The notes: generated by a model not told the origin, from the sequence alone. A stretch of DNA of 64,000 nt from Lysobacter sp. FW306-1B-D06B (GCF_038446665.1 NZ_CP151802.1:496001-560000), one strand, 5' to 3'. Counted from the stretch's first letter, positions 42,924-52,375 are shown. Program-made: numbers and translations.

Positions 42924-42946
42924 GTGCGAGTCCATCTAGCTCGCAC
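42924..42946. promoter_or_regulatory. inverted repeat between kinase and regulator 2
   Basis: gtgcgag (42924-42930) and ctcgcac (42940-42946) are perfect arms around 9 nt in the 60-bp divergent gap. It may be an operator, or a leader hairpin just upstream of the kinase start. Confidence 0.4.
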
Positions 42947-42961
42947 GAGGGAGCAAGCGCC

Positions 42962-45900
42962 ATGCGAATCGAACCCTGGCTCAGAGACGTGCTTGCCGCG
43001 CTGTGCCTATGGCTCACGGCGTCGACCGTCGGCGCAACTGAAAAGCTACCTCTCTCGGCCCGGCAAGAGCAATGGCTCAGCTCACACCAGGTTATCGTGG
43101 CTGGCATGCATGAGAAGGGGTGGCTGCCTTTCGAAGGCCTGCAGCAGGGCCGCCCAGAGGGCTTGGCGTTCGAGACCCTGCAAGAGGCGGCTCGCCGGTT
43201 GGGAGTGACGATCCACGTGCGCCGCTACAGTGATTGGAACGTCATGCTGCAGGACGCCTGCGCCGGCCGGATCGACGTCGTAATCAGCGTGGCCCTGACC
43301 CCGGAGCGCACGCGTTGCATGATTTTCACGCGCCCGTACATCGAAGCGCCCGTCGCGCTCGTTGGAGTCGCAGGTGATGAGAGGTCCAAGACGAGCCGAG
43401 GCCTGGAGGGGCTGCGCGTAATCACTGAACGAGGTTTTGCAACCCAAATAGCCGCGCGCCAGCGATTTCCACGTGCGACCCATGTGGAGGCCTCCGACAC
43501 CTTGGCGGCGTTAAGGGCCTTGGTCGGCAATCGGGCCGATGTCTATCTCGGCAACCCCTATGTGGTGGCTAGCCTAGTGGCCCGCGAGCATGTGCCCGGG
43601 GTGGTACTCCTTCGCCCCAGCGATCTACCCTTGGACACTCTGCATTTTGCTGTCCCCAACTCCAATGCCCCGCTCGCGGAGGCCTTGGATGTGGCCATGT
43701 CTTCAATTCCAGAAGCGCAAACTCGGGCGCGACGTGCTCGATGGCTGCCTCCGCTCGAGTGGGAAAGCGGAGCGGTGGCGCTATCCGAACAAGAGCAAGC
43801 CGCATTTGCTCGGCCTTTGCGCGTCGGGGTGGCGAGCAATTGGAGTCCTATCGCATTCCTTGACGAGCGCAATCGGCCCAGCGGGTTGGCCGTCGAGTAT
43901 GTGCGCCGCCTCCAAGGCCTTGGGGCGCAAGTTCAACTGCAGACGTACAGCTGGAACGAAGTGCCCCAGCGTGCAGCTAGTGGCGAACTGGATATGATCG
44001 TTGGCGTCAGCGACGACGTGCCTTGGCTGCCTGGCTGGGTGTTGAGCAAGCCATTCTTGACCGTGGCAAACGTGATCGTAATGCGACGTCGTGACGACGG
44101 CGTGATCGATGCAGGCGACCTCAAAGGGCGACGCGTATCCCTCTCCGACCCGCTCCGCCTCGGGCCACGCCTACTGGCCGAAGCTCCAGGGGCCACCATA
44201 GTGTCGGTAGCCACCCCTCAGGCCGGCCTCGAAGCGGTCAAGGCGGGGCAGGCCGATGCGTACATCGGCAACCTGGCGGTGGTGGACCAGTTATTGCGCG
44301 CCCACTACTCGGGCGTGCTGGAAGTTGCGGCGCCAGCGGGATTCGACGACCGCCTTGCCGCAGCCGCCAAGCCGGAGCACCGGGCTGCAATCGATGCTTT
44401 CAATCGCATGTTGCTATCGCTTTCGTCACGCGAGCGCGAGGCAATGCGCGGCGATTGGCTATCGGCAGAGTACAGCACCAGAGTTTCTTGGCGTCAGATC
44501 GTGGGCTGGGCCGTGCCGCTCTTGCTGGTCGTGCTTACCGCTTTCCTCGTGTTTGGTATAGGGCACCTTCGCTTGAGGCGGGAAGTCGAACAGCGCCGGC
44601 GCGTCGAGACGCGGCTGAACGAAATTGCCGCGACACTTCCTGCCGTGGTTTATCAGGCGCGGCCGTACGACGGAGACCATATCGAGTTTCCTTTCGTCAT
44701 TGGAGACATGGACGGGTTGTTCGGCATCGATGCTTGGAAGGCGGTTCGTGATGAGAGAACAATCTTCGCGCGCGTCCATCCGGATGATCGCCCTCGCCTA
44801 CGCGACGCTGTGCGCCAGGCGATCAAACAGCGATCGCCGATCGACCTCGAGTTTCGCGCACGCACACCAAAGGGATGGCGCTGGGTCAGGTCCTACAGCC
44901 TCCCGCGCGAAGTACACGACGGCGTTCCATTGTGGTCCGGTTACTGGATAGACGTAACCGAAATGCACGAGCGTGAGGAGGAGTTGGCGCAGGCAAGGGC
45001 TCAGGCCGAGCGCGCTACAGCCGCCAAATCCGAGTTCCTGGCGACCATGAGTCACGAGATTCGCACGCCGATGAGCGGCGTTCTTGGGATGCTGGAGATC
45101 CTGGCTCACACAGAGCTGGATCCAGAACAGCGGCACATCCTGGACACCGTGAACGACTCGGCGCAGATGCTCCGCCAGATCCTGGATGACATCCTCGATT
45201 TGTCAAAGATCGAGGCTGGGGCTCTGACCTTGGCACCCACCAGCGTTGACTTGCGCGTTCTGATGTCTAACGTCAAGCAGCTGCTTACCCCACAAGCTGA
45301 TGCAAAGGGTCTGCAATTGCTCGATCGCGCTGACGCCGACCTGGCGCCACAGCATTGGGTCGATGGTCTACGACTCCGACAGATCCTGTTCAATCTACTC
45401 AGCAACGCGATCAAGTTCACGCCACAAGGCACGGTGACCGTGGAGCTTCGAGTAGAGCGCGAGTCGTCGCAGGGGCAACACTGCCTCCTCGCCGTGTCCG
45501 ACACCGGCATCGGCATGACCGCGGACCAGAAGGCGCGATTGTTCACGCCGTTCTCGCAGGCGAACGCCAGCATCGCGCGACAGTATGGCGGGACCGGCTT
45601 GGGGCTGACGATCTGCAGGCGCCTCGTCGACCTGATGGGAGGCACTCTGACGATGGAGAGCGAGCCTGGCGCAGGAACACGAGTGGAAGTAGCAGTAGTC
45701 CTACCGCTCTGCCAAGCTGCAGCAGTTCCCGAGGAGAAGGGCAAGCCTGATGGCGCTCAATCCGAGTGGGCCGGATTGCGCATTCTTGTGGCAGAGGATC
45801 ATCCTACCAACCAAACAGTCATGCGGTGGCGAATGCTACAGCTTGGGCTCGATGCAGAGATTGTTAGCGACGGAGTTGATGCGTTGGCGCGACTCCGCGA

Positions 45901-46537
45901 CACGCACTTCGACATGCTGATTGCGGATTGCCTGATGCCGCGTATGGACGGTTACGCATTGGCGCTGGCTGTGCGTTCCTGGGAGGAATCCAGTGGACGT
46001 GCGCGATTGCCCATCATTGCCGTAAGTGCAAATGCCTTGAGCGAGGAGATCGAGCGCTGCCACGCAGCCGGGATGGATGACTTTGTCGCCAAGCCAGTTG
46101 ACTTGATGACCTTGCGCAATGTCGTGGGTCGCTGGCTTCCGACGTCAGGTGCTGCTTCCGCAACGCCACCACCAGCGGAAGAGGGCTCATCGGGACTCCG
46201 GAAGACTCTCACGGCACGATTCGGCTCTGCCGAAGTTGCCCGCCAGATTCTGGAATCACTGTACGCAGCCACCGCAGATGACCTCGACTCCCTCAGTCAG
46301 GCTTGCCTAGAAGGCGACCAGGCTCTGGCATTGGAGCGCTTGCATCGCGTTGTAGGCGGCTTCGGCGCAGCCGGATTCGAAGGCTTCTCTACCCGTAGCC
46401 GTGAGCTGATGCGACAGATTGAACGAGATGGCATCAGCTCCTCCTCCCCCGCCCTGCGGGCATATTTGCAGGAGCTTGAGATGATGCGTGATGCGCTGTC
46501 CGAGTCCGCACCGACCAATACGACAACCTCCCTATAG
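42962..46537 (+). CDS. BvgS/EvgS-like hybrid sensor histidine kinase
   Basis: 1191 residues from the ATG at 42962; the longer frame is antisense to regulator 2. It has a signal peptide, two periplasmic SBP_bac_3 (Venus flytrap) domains (about 35-265 and 270-505) and one membrane helix near 512-533 (GWAVPLLLVVLTAFLVFGIG). A PAS-like domain follows (about 560-665). HisKA carries His in TMSHEIRTPMSG (about 698). The ATPase has N and G boxes (LLSNAIKF, DTGIGM, GGTGLGL). The receiver has Asp near 988 (MLIADCLMPRMDGY), and a C-terminal HPt domain has His near 1128 (ALERLHRVVGGFGAAG). The phosphorelay His-Asp-His is complete and should feed one or both NarL regulators. Confidence 0.95.
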   Translation: MRIEPWLRDVLAALCLWLTASTVGATEKLPLSARQEQWLSSHQVIVAGMHEKGWLPFEGLQQGRPEGLAFETLQEAARRLGVTIHVRRYSDWNVMLQDACAGRIDVVISVALTPERTRCMIFTRPYIEAPVALVGVAGDERSKTSRGLEGLRVITERGFATQIAARQRFPRATHVEASDTLAALRALVGNRADVYLGNPYVVASLVAREHVPGVVLLRPSDLPLDTLHFAVPNSNAPLAEALDVAMSSIPEAQTRARRARWLPPLEWESGAVALSEQEQAAFARPLRVGVASNWSPIAFLDERNRPSGLAVEYVRRLQGLGAQVQLQTYSWNEVPQRAASGELDMIVGVSDDVPWLPGWVLSKPFLTVANVIVMRRRDDGVIDAGDLKGRRVSLSDPLRLGPRLLAEAPGATIVSVATPQAGLEAVKAGQADAYIGNLAVVDQLLRAHYSGVLEVAAPAGFDDRLAAAAKPEHRAAIDAFNRMLLSLSSREREAMRGDWLSAEYSTRVSWRQIVGWAVPLLLVVLTAFLVFGIGHLRLRREVEQRRRVETRLNEIAATLPAVVYQARPYDGDHIEFPFVIGDMDGLFGIDAWKAVRDERTIFARVHPDDRPRLRDAVRQAIKQRSPIDLEFRARTPKGWRWVRSYSLPREVHDGVPLWSGYWIDVTEMHEREEELAQARAQAERATAAKSEFLATMSHEIRTPMSGVLGMLEILAHTELDPEQRHILDTVNDSAQMLRQILDDILDLSKIEAGALTLAPTSVDLRVLMSNVKQLLTPQADAKGLQLLDRADADLAPQHWVDGLRLRQILFNLLSNAIKFTPQGTVTVELRVERESSQGQHCLLAVSDTGIGMTADQKARLFTPFSQANASIARQYGGTGLGLTICRRLVDLMGGTLTMESEPGAGTRVEVAVVLPLCQAAAVPEEKGKPDGAQSEWAGLRILVAEDHPTNQTVMRWRMLQLGLDAEIVSDGVDALARLRDTHFDMLIADCLMPRMDGYALALAVRSWEESSGRARLPIIAVSANALSEEIERCHAAGMDDFVAKPVDLMTLRNVVGRWLPTSGAASATPPPAEEGSSGLRKTLTARFGSAEVARQILESLYAATADDLDSLSQACLEGDQALALERLHRVVGGFGAAGFEGFSTRSRELMRQIERDGISSSSPALRAYLQELEMMRDALSESAPTNTTTSL

Positions 46538-46559
46538 AATGGGTGGAGGCTACACCGCC

Positions 46560-46950
46560 TCAAGCATCGGGCGGTGCTGCGCTGGTTGCACAAAGCATAG
46601 ATGAGTTGGTCCTGCCGGCTGAGCGCTGAAGAGCGCGCGACCTGCACCAGATGCAAGTCGCCATCCGAATCACACCGATAGCGGAACCAAGCATGCCGCT
46701 GTAGTAAACAATGAGCGGGGGCGTACCACCGACGACAATGCCCGCCATAAGCGCGTGTGCGCCGCGGATCCGCCACACGCAGCATCAAGTCGAACAGAAC
46801 TCCGCCGGGCAGCCTGACAGGCCTCACCGGATGGGGCGTGGTCAATAATTGGAAGGACAGCAGCTGGTCAAAGGCCCAATGTCTGCCCTCCCGCGATCCA
46901 TCCTGTGCCCGCAAGTGCACGAACGTTGAACTACTTGGGTTGGAGGGGCG
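46560..46950 (-). pseudogene. remnant related to the pilin-like protein
   Basis: A minus-strand piece (GGTPPLIVYYSGMLGSA) parallels GSPLITYYSGYVRTDG of the pilin-like protein at 56220. After a frame change, RYRCDSDGDLHLVQVARSSA follows. Another frame upstream has PVRPVRLPGGVLFDLMLRVA. The pieces lack a common frame or start, so a decayed secreted or pilin-like gene is likely but not certain. Confidence 0.4.
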
Positions 46951-46953
46951 GCG

Positions 46954-47262
46954 TTAAGCGGCACCCTTTAGAGCCGGGCAGTCGCCCTTTTCCGTAGCCA
47001 GGGACTTCAGCGGAATCATCGCAAGCACATCATCCAATGCCTGGTCCAACCATGGTCGTCGACCTGTTGATCGCAGTGTGTTCGCCAGGTGCTGATCGAT
47101 CACTCGTGCAAAAATACTCAGCATCACCTCCGGCTCTTGCCCATACGCCTCGCGTAGATTCTGCTCGATCACGTCCACGTAGCGCCTGTCTGGATTCGAT
47201 GGAATCACGGCCGGCGGCGCCGACGTCGTGGTGGGCGACTGCAGTGGAACGAGGTTCGACAT
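46954..47262 (-). CDS. unknown small protein
   Basis: 102 residues from the ATG ending at 47262 with GGAG upstream. It is soluble, with a disordered Thr/Pro-rich start (SPTTTSAPPAVIPSNPDRRY) and a helical body (VDVIEQNLREAYGQEPEVML, SIFARVIDQHLANTL). No family was recognised. Its upstream region carries a copy of the shared TTTCGTA motif, so it may belong to the adhesin regulon. Confidence 0.6.
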   Translation of the reverse strand: MSNLVPLQSPTTTSAPPAVIPSNPDRRYVDVIEQNLREAYGQEPEVMLSIFARVIDQHLANTLRSTGRRPWLDQALDDVLAMIPLKSLATEKGDCPALKGAA

Positions 47263-47312
47263 GGCAACTCCGGTCAAGAGGCCGCAGCATGCGCGAGAGA
47301 GACGCGGGGGGT

Positions 47313-47332
47313 GAACTCGAAAAATACGAAAA
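47313..47332 (-). promoter_or_regulatory. shared upstream motif, small protein gene
   Basis: On the minus strand: TTTTCGTATTTTTCGAGTTC, ending about 51 nt before the ATG at 47262. It keeps the TTTCGTA core and the TTC end of the motif. The remaining 325 bp to 47658 hold no supported gene but include a partial motif TTTTCGTATG at 47596, 54 nt before the next plus-strand ORF. Confidence 0.45.
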
Positions 47333-47658
47333 CCCCCACAACATGTTACCGACCGCCCAGCCAACAAGATCTACACGACGAAGGGTTGCAAGCCTCCATC
47401 TCGACCAATCACACACCTGCGGCGCTTTGAGCTTATGCCGCGACCCTGCCGGGAGGAGCCAACGGGTAAAGCACTCTCACTTCAGCAAACACCCACCCCA
47501 GGGGTGAAGCCGCCCACGTGCATGGTCGGCAGTTTGACCGTTGAGAGCCACTCAACTCACCCGTTGAATCGATCTACGGCTGACGCACTTGAGAGTTTTC
47601 GTATGTCTGCCACCCAGCAGGCGAAGTCTAATATGCGGCCATCCGCTTTGACGTTCAC

Positions 47659-48498
47659 ATGGACACCGCTTTCATTGATTTCGCGCGCGGCAGAGTAGCG
47701 CCACAATGGAAGGAGCGGATCGCGCAGCTGATGGTTGAAGCGGAAAGGGACTACAAGGGCACCACATCGCCGCCCATACGATTCGGCGATACGTCTGCTT
47801 CACTCTCGTCGCGTTCTCGGGTGTCGCCATTCATTGCCGCGTGTGGGCTCATCACGATGGCACTTGGCGTGGGAGCGTTCGTCAGGTTATCGGTTCCCGC
47901 GGAATCTACTCCAAAGCTCATCCAGTCGCTGGTTATCTCGCTGATCATCGTGCTCTCGTCCGGGGCAGCATTGATCAAGTCGCTAAGGACCGGGATTGCA
48001 TCGCTCGTTATGGTCGACAGAAACGGTTGCTGTCTTGTATGGAAGACCTCCATCCTGGGAAGGCACCGCAGCGCTGCGTTCACTTGGAAAGATGGTGGGC
48101 TAGACCTCCAGTTCAGACAAGCCATCCTCTGGGGAACGCTGCCTCTGATGGCGGCCCGCTGCTTAGAAGGCGTGCCGGATTCATCGATGTCATCGCAAAC
48201 CAGCGTCCACGTTTCGCTGATGACCTCAAGCCTCACTGGCGGAACAAGCGAGGGATTGGCCTTTGTGAAGGTTCGGAGCTCCTCTTCCAGCCGCTTGGGC
48301 AGTAGTGCGAGGCTCGGGTTCGGGAGTTGTTCAAGCGCAGCCCCCTTGAGCTGCTCTTTCTGGAAGACGTACACGCTTCCATCTCCATACAACCGCCCGA
48401 GAATGCTGCTCGCGGCAGAAAGGGCTACAGCCTTGCCCGTGTGGCCACGTGTGACCAGTCGAAGGCTCTTGTCTGAAATTTCTGTGTCGTCGACATGA
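47659..48498 (+). CDS. membrane protein with truncated or replaced C terminus
   Basis: The first about 150 residues look genuine: cytoplasmic start (MDTAFIDFARGRVAPQWKER), two helices (FIAACGLITMALGVGAF; LIQSLVISLIIVLSSGAALI) and a PH-like beta segment (GCCLVWKTSILGRHRSAAFTW). After about 48110 the frame is Ser/Arg-rich and antisense to a lipoprotein gene, so it is likely read-through of foreign sequence after a deletion. No family was recognised. Confidence 0.45.
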   Translation: MDTAFIDFARGRVAPQWKERIAQLMVEAERDYKGTTSPPIRFGDTSASLSSRSRVSPFIAACGLITMALGVGAFVRLSVPAESTPKLIQSLVISLIIVLSSGAALIKSLRTGIASLVMVDRNGCCLVWKTSILGRHRSAAFTWKDGGLDLQFRQAILWGTLPLMAARCLEGVPDSSMSSQTSVHVSLMTSSLTGGTSEGLAFVKVRSSSSSRLGSSARLGFGSCSSAAPLSCSFWKTYTLPSPYNRPRMLLAAERATALPVWPRVTSRRLLSEISVSST

Positions 48499-48622
48499 CT
48501 GACGAGGAGGCTTGATTGAACTCCGTCACGACGCTCGATGTAGTGCCAACACCGGAGCATGCGGTTAGGGAGACGATCGCAATACAGACCAAAGGGATGC
48601 CGGCGGGTATCACTCTCGCCAA
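48120..48622 (-). pseudogene. lipoprotein gene, frameshifted and 3'-truncated
   Basis: It starts MARVIPAGIPLVCIAIVSLT then AC (lipobox LTAC). It continues SSVVTEFNQASSSVMSTTQK before a frame change near 48490-48510. The second frame gives DKSLRLVTRGHTGKAVALSA ... GDGSVYVFQKEQLKGAALEQ ... RLEEELRTFTKANP. At about 48115 it runs into the antisense of the plus-strand membrane gene. Two tail-truncated convergent genes therefore share one breakpoint. Confidence 0.55.
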
Positions 48623-48878
48623 AGATTGATTCCTTCTTCCGAGAATAGGAATGCCCGGTACTCACCGGGGCGTATGCGTAAGAACGCATTGGACGGGCTG
48701 CTTCTACGCAGCTATGCGGGAGCTGCCCGACCACTCGGCCAATCCCGCAGGGCAGTACGCGAACGCATTCCAAGTCGAACCGAACGATCAACGGCCTCCG
48801 AAGCGTCGCATGGGGATACGATGGATGCGCGAGGTCAATTCTCGACGCTCACTTCGGCACGGCTGGAGTCGCCTGATG

Positions 48879-48902
48879 AAAGGCCCCATGAATGGGGCCT
48901 TT
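48879..48902. terminator. bidirectional hairpin terminator
   Basis: aaaggcccc and ggggccttt form a 9-bp stem with a 6-nt loop. It lies 22 bp beyond the stop of the outer-membrane protein gene, with A/T-rich flanks on both sides. Confidence 0.75.
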
Positions 48903-48924
48903 CTAGTTTCCATTGTGAGCGCGG

Positions 48925-49548
48925 TCAGAAGCTGGCGCGCACGCCGAGCCTCCACGTCGGGGCGTCTTCATTCAACCTGACGCCGGCCTCAGCGCTCCAG
49001 GTCTTGGTGAAGTTGTAGCCGACGTTAAGATCGGCGTACCAATTCCCTTCGTATCCGCTGTAGTCCTCGTAGCCGGCGTAGGCATTGGCTGTGAGCTTGT
49101 CGGTAATGCGCCCTCGCACGCCGGTGCTCAAGTTGTAGCCCTTGGCATGGGCTGACCACCGCTCCGCTCGGCAGTTCTGAGGTTCCGCCACGTAGCAAGA
49201 AACGTCGTGTCCAGAGACATCATGGCGCGCGAAGGCGAGCTGCGAAACCCAGTCGGCCCTGTCGCCGATTGGAGTGTTAAAGCCAACACCCAGCGTGTAC
49301 GACTTGTGCGTGGTGTCAGCCGCATACCCCACCACATCCTCCGAATCCGTGGTGTATGCATAGCTTCCCGCTAGAAAGAAGTTATCGGTCAGCTCATAGG
49401 ATCCGCTGATACCAACGCCATCCATGAAGTCGTATTCGTAGATGTAGTCGAGCTGTACGTTGGTGTAGCCAATGCCGTTGGAATCACTGGCGTTCGCGGC
49501 CAGCGGCGCGGCGAGGGCAAGTACAAGCGCGGTAAGAGCCTTTCTCAT
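48925..49548 (-). CDS. outer-membrane beta-barrel protein (Ax21-like)
   Basis: 207 residues from the ATG ending at 49548. Signal peptide MRKALTALVLALAAPLAANA. The mature part is built of alternating beta strands with aromatic girdles (VQLDYIYEYDFMDGVGISGS, YELTDNFFLAGSYAY, YADLNVGYNFTKTWSAEAG) and ends in the Bam-type signature RASF. A small 8-strand barrel is expected. The style recalls Ax21-like proteins of xanthomonads. An inserted Cys pair (DVSCYVAEPQNCRAE) may form an extracellular disulphide. It ends at a good terminator. Confidence 0.78.
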   Translation of the reverse strand: MRKALTALVLALAAPLAANASDSNGIGYTNVQLDYIYEYDFMDGVGISGSYELTDNFFLAGSYAYTTDSEDVVGYAADTTHKSYTLGVGFNTPIGDRADWVSQLAFARHDVSGHDVSCYVAEPQNCRAERWSAHAKGYNLSTGVRGRITDKLTANAYAGYEDYSGYEGNWYADLNVGYNFTKTWSAEAGVRLNEDAPTWRLGVRASF

Positions 49549-49689
49549 GGTGTGCATTTCTCGTAGAGCCCCATCCGGGTCGGATGGGATCGGCGGATTT
49601 CGCCCTTTCCGCAAGATGGCGAACATACGATTGCTCTTAAAATGCAAGCCACCTGCCACGTGGTTTAGGCGCCATTGATGTGTTTGCAC

Positions 49690-50179
49690 ACGATCAAGCG
49701 ACTTGCAATCCCCGTCCCCCCAGGCTCATCAATGGGCTGGACTGTACTAGGGGCATATCGGCCGGCGCACGATGTCATCGGGAACCGCCTCATTGACCAC
49801 TGGCAGCGTCGCCGGCAACTGCTTGGGCCAACGCTTAGCGACAACATCTCCGAATGCCCCCTCCGCCTGACGCACCTCGGCATTCTGCATCGCAGTCCCA
49901 GCGCCGTGCCATCAGCGCGTGCGTTGGCGATGCCTAAGTCGAGGCATGCATCGGACAAACTGCGAGCCCTCTCGCAATACTCGGGGAAGACGAGCGCACC
50001 TGTTTCAGCGGCCAAGCCGCGGCTACAACGGCTGCCACCTGACCACCAGAACGTAACCAATACCGCGCAACCAGGACCAGCCGAGGCGAAGGATAGAGCG
50101 GCTGCAATGTCCCGCGCGGTTAGAACCGTTGCGCCAACGCCCCAACCAACATCGAAAGAGACGGCCGCGGGGGTTCCAT
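49690..50179. other. gene-poor stretch with a solo IS end
   Basis: An rve-IS-like end (cccaggctcatcaatgggct, 49718) lies near the left. The rest shows no ORF with protein-like composition and a start signal on either strand. It ends at the left inverted repeat of IS3 copy B. Confidence 0.45.
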
Positions 50180-51163
50180 TGGAGTTACCAGCATCTTGTG
50201 GACAAGGTCTAGCATCCGTGTGATCAGCGGGAGGTAAGCGCCATGTCTTCGAAGAAGGTTCCAAGCAGGACTCGACGGGCTTATCAGTTCATCCAGTCGC
50301 ATCGGAATGAGTTCAGCATTCAGATGATGTGCCGGCTACTTGGTGTTGCTCGTGCCGGCTACTACGCCTGGCTTGATCATCCGGTGTCCGATCGCGCCCA
50401 AGAGGATGCTCGCCTGCTAAGTCTCATACGCGCATCTTTCACCGCCAGTCACGGGATTTATGGCGCCCCAAGAGTGCTGCAGGATCTGCGCGAACGCGGT
50501 GAGTCCTGCAGCAAGCACAGGGTTGCGCGCCTCATGCGCGAGAACGGCCTCCAGGCGCTACACGGCTACCGCATACGTCATATCCCGGTTGCCAAGCCGA
50601 ATGCATTGATCCCTAATCTGCTGCAGCGTCAGTTCACGGCGTCGAGGCCCAACGAGGCATGGGTGACGGACATCACCTACATCCGGACCTGGCAGGGATG
50701 GCTCTACCTGGCCGTCGTCGTGGACCTCTTCTCGCGCAAGGTCGTTGGCTGGGCCGTCAAGCCGACGATTCATCGAGAGCTGGTCCTGGAAGCTGTCTCG
50801 AAGGCCGTTCGTTCTCGGCGCCCCCGAAAGACCTTGATCCACTCGGATCAGGGAACGCAGTATGGAAGTGATGCATGGCGTCGCTTTTGCAAGGCCAACC
50901 ATCTCGAGCCAAGCATGAGCAGGCGGGCGAACTGCTGGGACAACGCAGTCGCCGAATCCTTCTTCGGAAGCTTGAAGAAGGAGCGAATCAAGAAGCGCAT
51001 CTATGCGGACCGCCAAGCGGCTGCCTTGGACGTATCCGAGTACATTGAGGGCTTCTACAATCCGATTCGTCGGCATAGCCACCTAGGTGGCGTTAGCCCC
51101 ATCGAGTTCGAAGCGGCACATCGGCCCTGCCGCTCACGTGTCCACTAAATCCTGGTAACTCCA
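50180..51163 (+). mobile_element. IS3-type element, copy B (984 bp)
   Basis: Same length, ends (tggagttaccag ... ctggtaactcca) and orientation as copy A at 11186. Flanks differ completely and show no evident target duplication. The two near-identical direct copies bracket 38 kb. Confidence 0.88.
50243..51148 (+). CDS. IS3-family transposase (orfB-like), copy B
   Basis: 301 residues with the same domain order and DDE residues as copy A (WVTDITYI, HSDQGTQYGS, NAVAESFFGS). At the few differing sites (SLIRASF, ESCSK, NGLQALHG) copy B keeps the residues expected for the family, whereas copy A has Pro or Cys. Copy B is therefore the more likely active one. Confidence 0.92.
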   Translation: MSSKKVPSRTRRAYQFIQSHRNEFSIQMMCRLLGVARAGYYAWLDHPVSDRAQEDARLLSLIRASFTASHGIYGAPRVLQDLRERGESCSKHRVARLMRENGLQALHGYRIRHIPVAKPNALIPNLLQRQFTASRPNEAWVTDITYIRTWQGWLYLAVVVDLFSRKVVGWAVKPTIHRELVLEAVSKAVRSRRPRKTLIHSDQGTQYGSDAWRRFCKANHLEPSMSRRANCWDNAVAESFFGSLKKERIKKRIYADRQAAALDVSEYIEGFYNPIRRHSHLGGVSPIEFEAAHRPCRSRVH

Positions 51164-51325
51164 GATAGTGAAGTCGGACCAGCACTGAGCTCGAAGTCTC
51201 ATTCCTCGACCCGTAGCTTCGGTTTCCTCCCTGCCCTGCGACATTCGCCGGGGGCCTAACGCCTCCTGCATCCTTTAGTGCGCCACTCGCCGAAGCGCAC
51301 AAGCCGCAAAGGGACCTGCAAGCGC

Positions 51326-51395
51326 CAGTACGTTCCAGTTCTTAGGTGAGCCTGGACGGCCCCAGGTTTCGGCTTGTTGATCGTCGCGGATCCAT
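51326..51395 (-). repeat. solo end of the rve-type IS
   Basis: agtacgttccagttcttagg then tgagcctggacggccc...gttgatcgtcg is the reverse complement of the right end seen at 33.2 kb. No transposase sequence remains beside it. The rest of 51164-51575 has no supported gene. Confidence 0.6.
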
Positions 51396-51575
51396 AACGA
51401 AACCCAATCAAGCCAACCCAGGCTCCACCGTTGTTGGAGAGGGCTTCTCGAGCCTTCTGCATCCGGTTTCGGATCATTCGGAGGGCCTTTTGCTTGATGA
51501 CCGCCTACCATCGCGAGCCTTATCGGAGAGCCTGCTGACCTAACGCTCCGTAGGATCTCGCATCGGAGACAGAGA

Positions 51576-52361
51576 ATGGGTTGGATTGAGCTACTCCTGG
51601 TTGGCCTGACAACTTTCACCGGTCTTGTCTGTCTGCTCGATGTGCTGGTACTCGCGAAGCGTCGCAGGGCGCGCGAAGGTCTACTAGACGACGGCGAGGA
51701 ATCGCTCGTCATCGATTACTCCAAGGCACTCTTTCCAGTGCTAGCGTTGATGTTGATCCTGCGGAGTTTCATTGCAGAGCCATTTCGCATCCCCTCCAAT
51801 TCAATGATGCCGACCCTACTGACGGGCGACTTCATCTTGGTGAACAAGTTCACCTACGGCTTGCGCCTGCCGATCACGAACAAGAAGGTCGTCGACCTGG
51901 GCGAGCCCCAGCGCGGCGATGTGGTGGTCTTTCGCCCGCCCCACCACCCCAATCAAGACTGGATCAAGCGCGTAATCGGCCTGCCCGGCGACCACATCGG
52001 ATATCACGACAACCAGCTCACAGTGAACGGGCACGTGCTACGCAATTTCCCGATCGGCATGTACCAGGGCACCGGCAACGGCGCAGAGATGACCGGCGCC
52101 GAGGAGTTTCGCGAGAACTTGCTTGGTCGCGAGCACAGCGTCCTGGAGCGCACCAATGTGGCGTTCCGCGACCAACTAGAAGGCGACTGGGTCGTGCCGG
52201 AAGGTCAGTATTTCGTGATGGGCGATAACCGCGACAACAGCGACGACAGCCGATACTGGGGCTTCCTGCCGGAGCGGAGCCTGCGCGGCAAGGCTTTCCT
52301 GATCTGGATGAACTTCGATGGCGGCGTGGACACCGGGCGCCTAGGCACCCGGATCCAGTAG
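51576..52361 (+). CDS. lepB: signal peptidase I
   Basis: 261 residues. Two N-terminal helices (LLLVGLTTFTGLVCLLDVLV; ALFPVLALMLILRSFIAEPF) are followed by the catalytic Ser76 in PSNSMMPTL, catalytic Lys131 in WIKRVIGLPGD, and the conserved box GDNRDNSDDSRYWG. It cleaves signal peptides at the periplasmic face of the inner membrane. The usual lepA-lepB-rnc context is absent here, so this may be a second copy or a relocated gene. It lies between IS scars and secreted-protein genes. Confidence 0.92.
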   Translation: MGWIELLLVGLTTFTGLVCLLDVLVLAKRRRAREGLLDDGEESLVIDYSKALFPVLALMLILRSFIAEPFRIPSNSMMPTLLTGDFILVNKFTYGLRLPITNKKVVDLGEPQRGDVVVFRPPHHPNQDWIKRVIGLPGDHIGYHDNQLTVNGHVLRNFPIGMYQGTGNGAEMTGAEEFRENLLGREHSVLERTNVAFRDQLEGDWVVPEGQYFVMGDNRDNSDDSRYWGFLPERSLRGKAFLIWMNFDGGVDTGRLGTRIQ

Positions 52362-52375
52362 CTTCTTACATTGCG

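Noticed and set aside
42692..42961. N-terminal extension of the hybrid kinase
   Set aside because: It is antisense to regulator 2; the ATG at 42962 begins a proper signal peptide.
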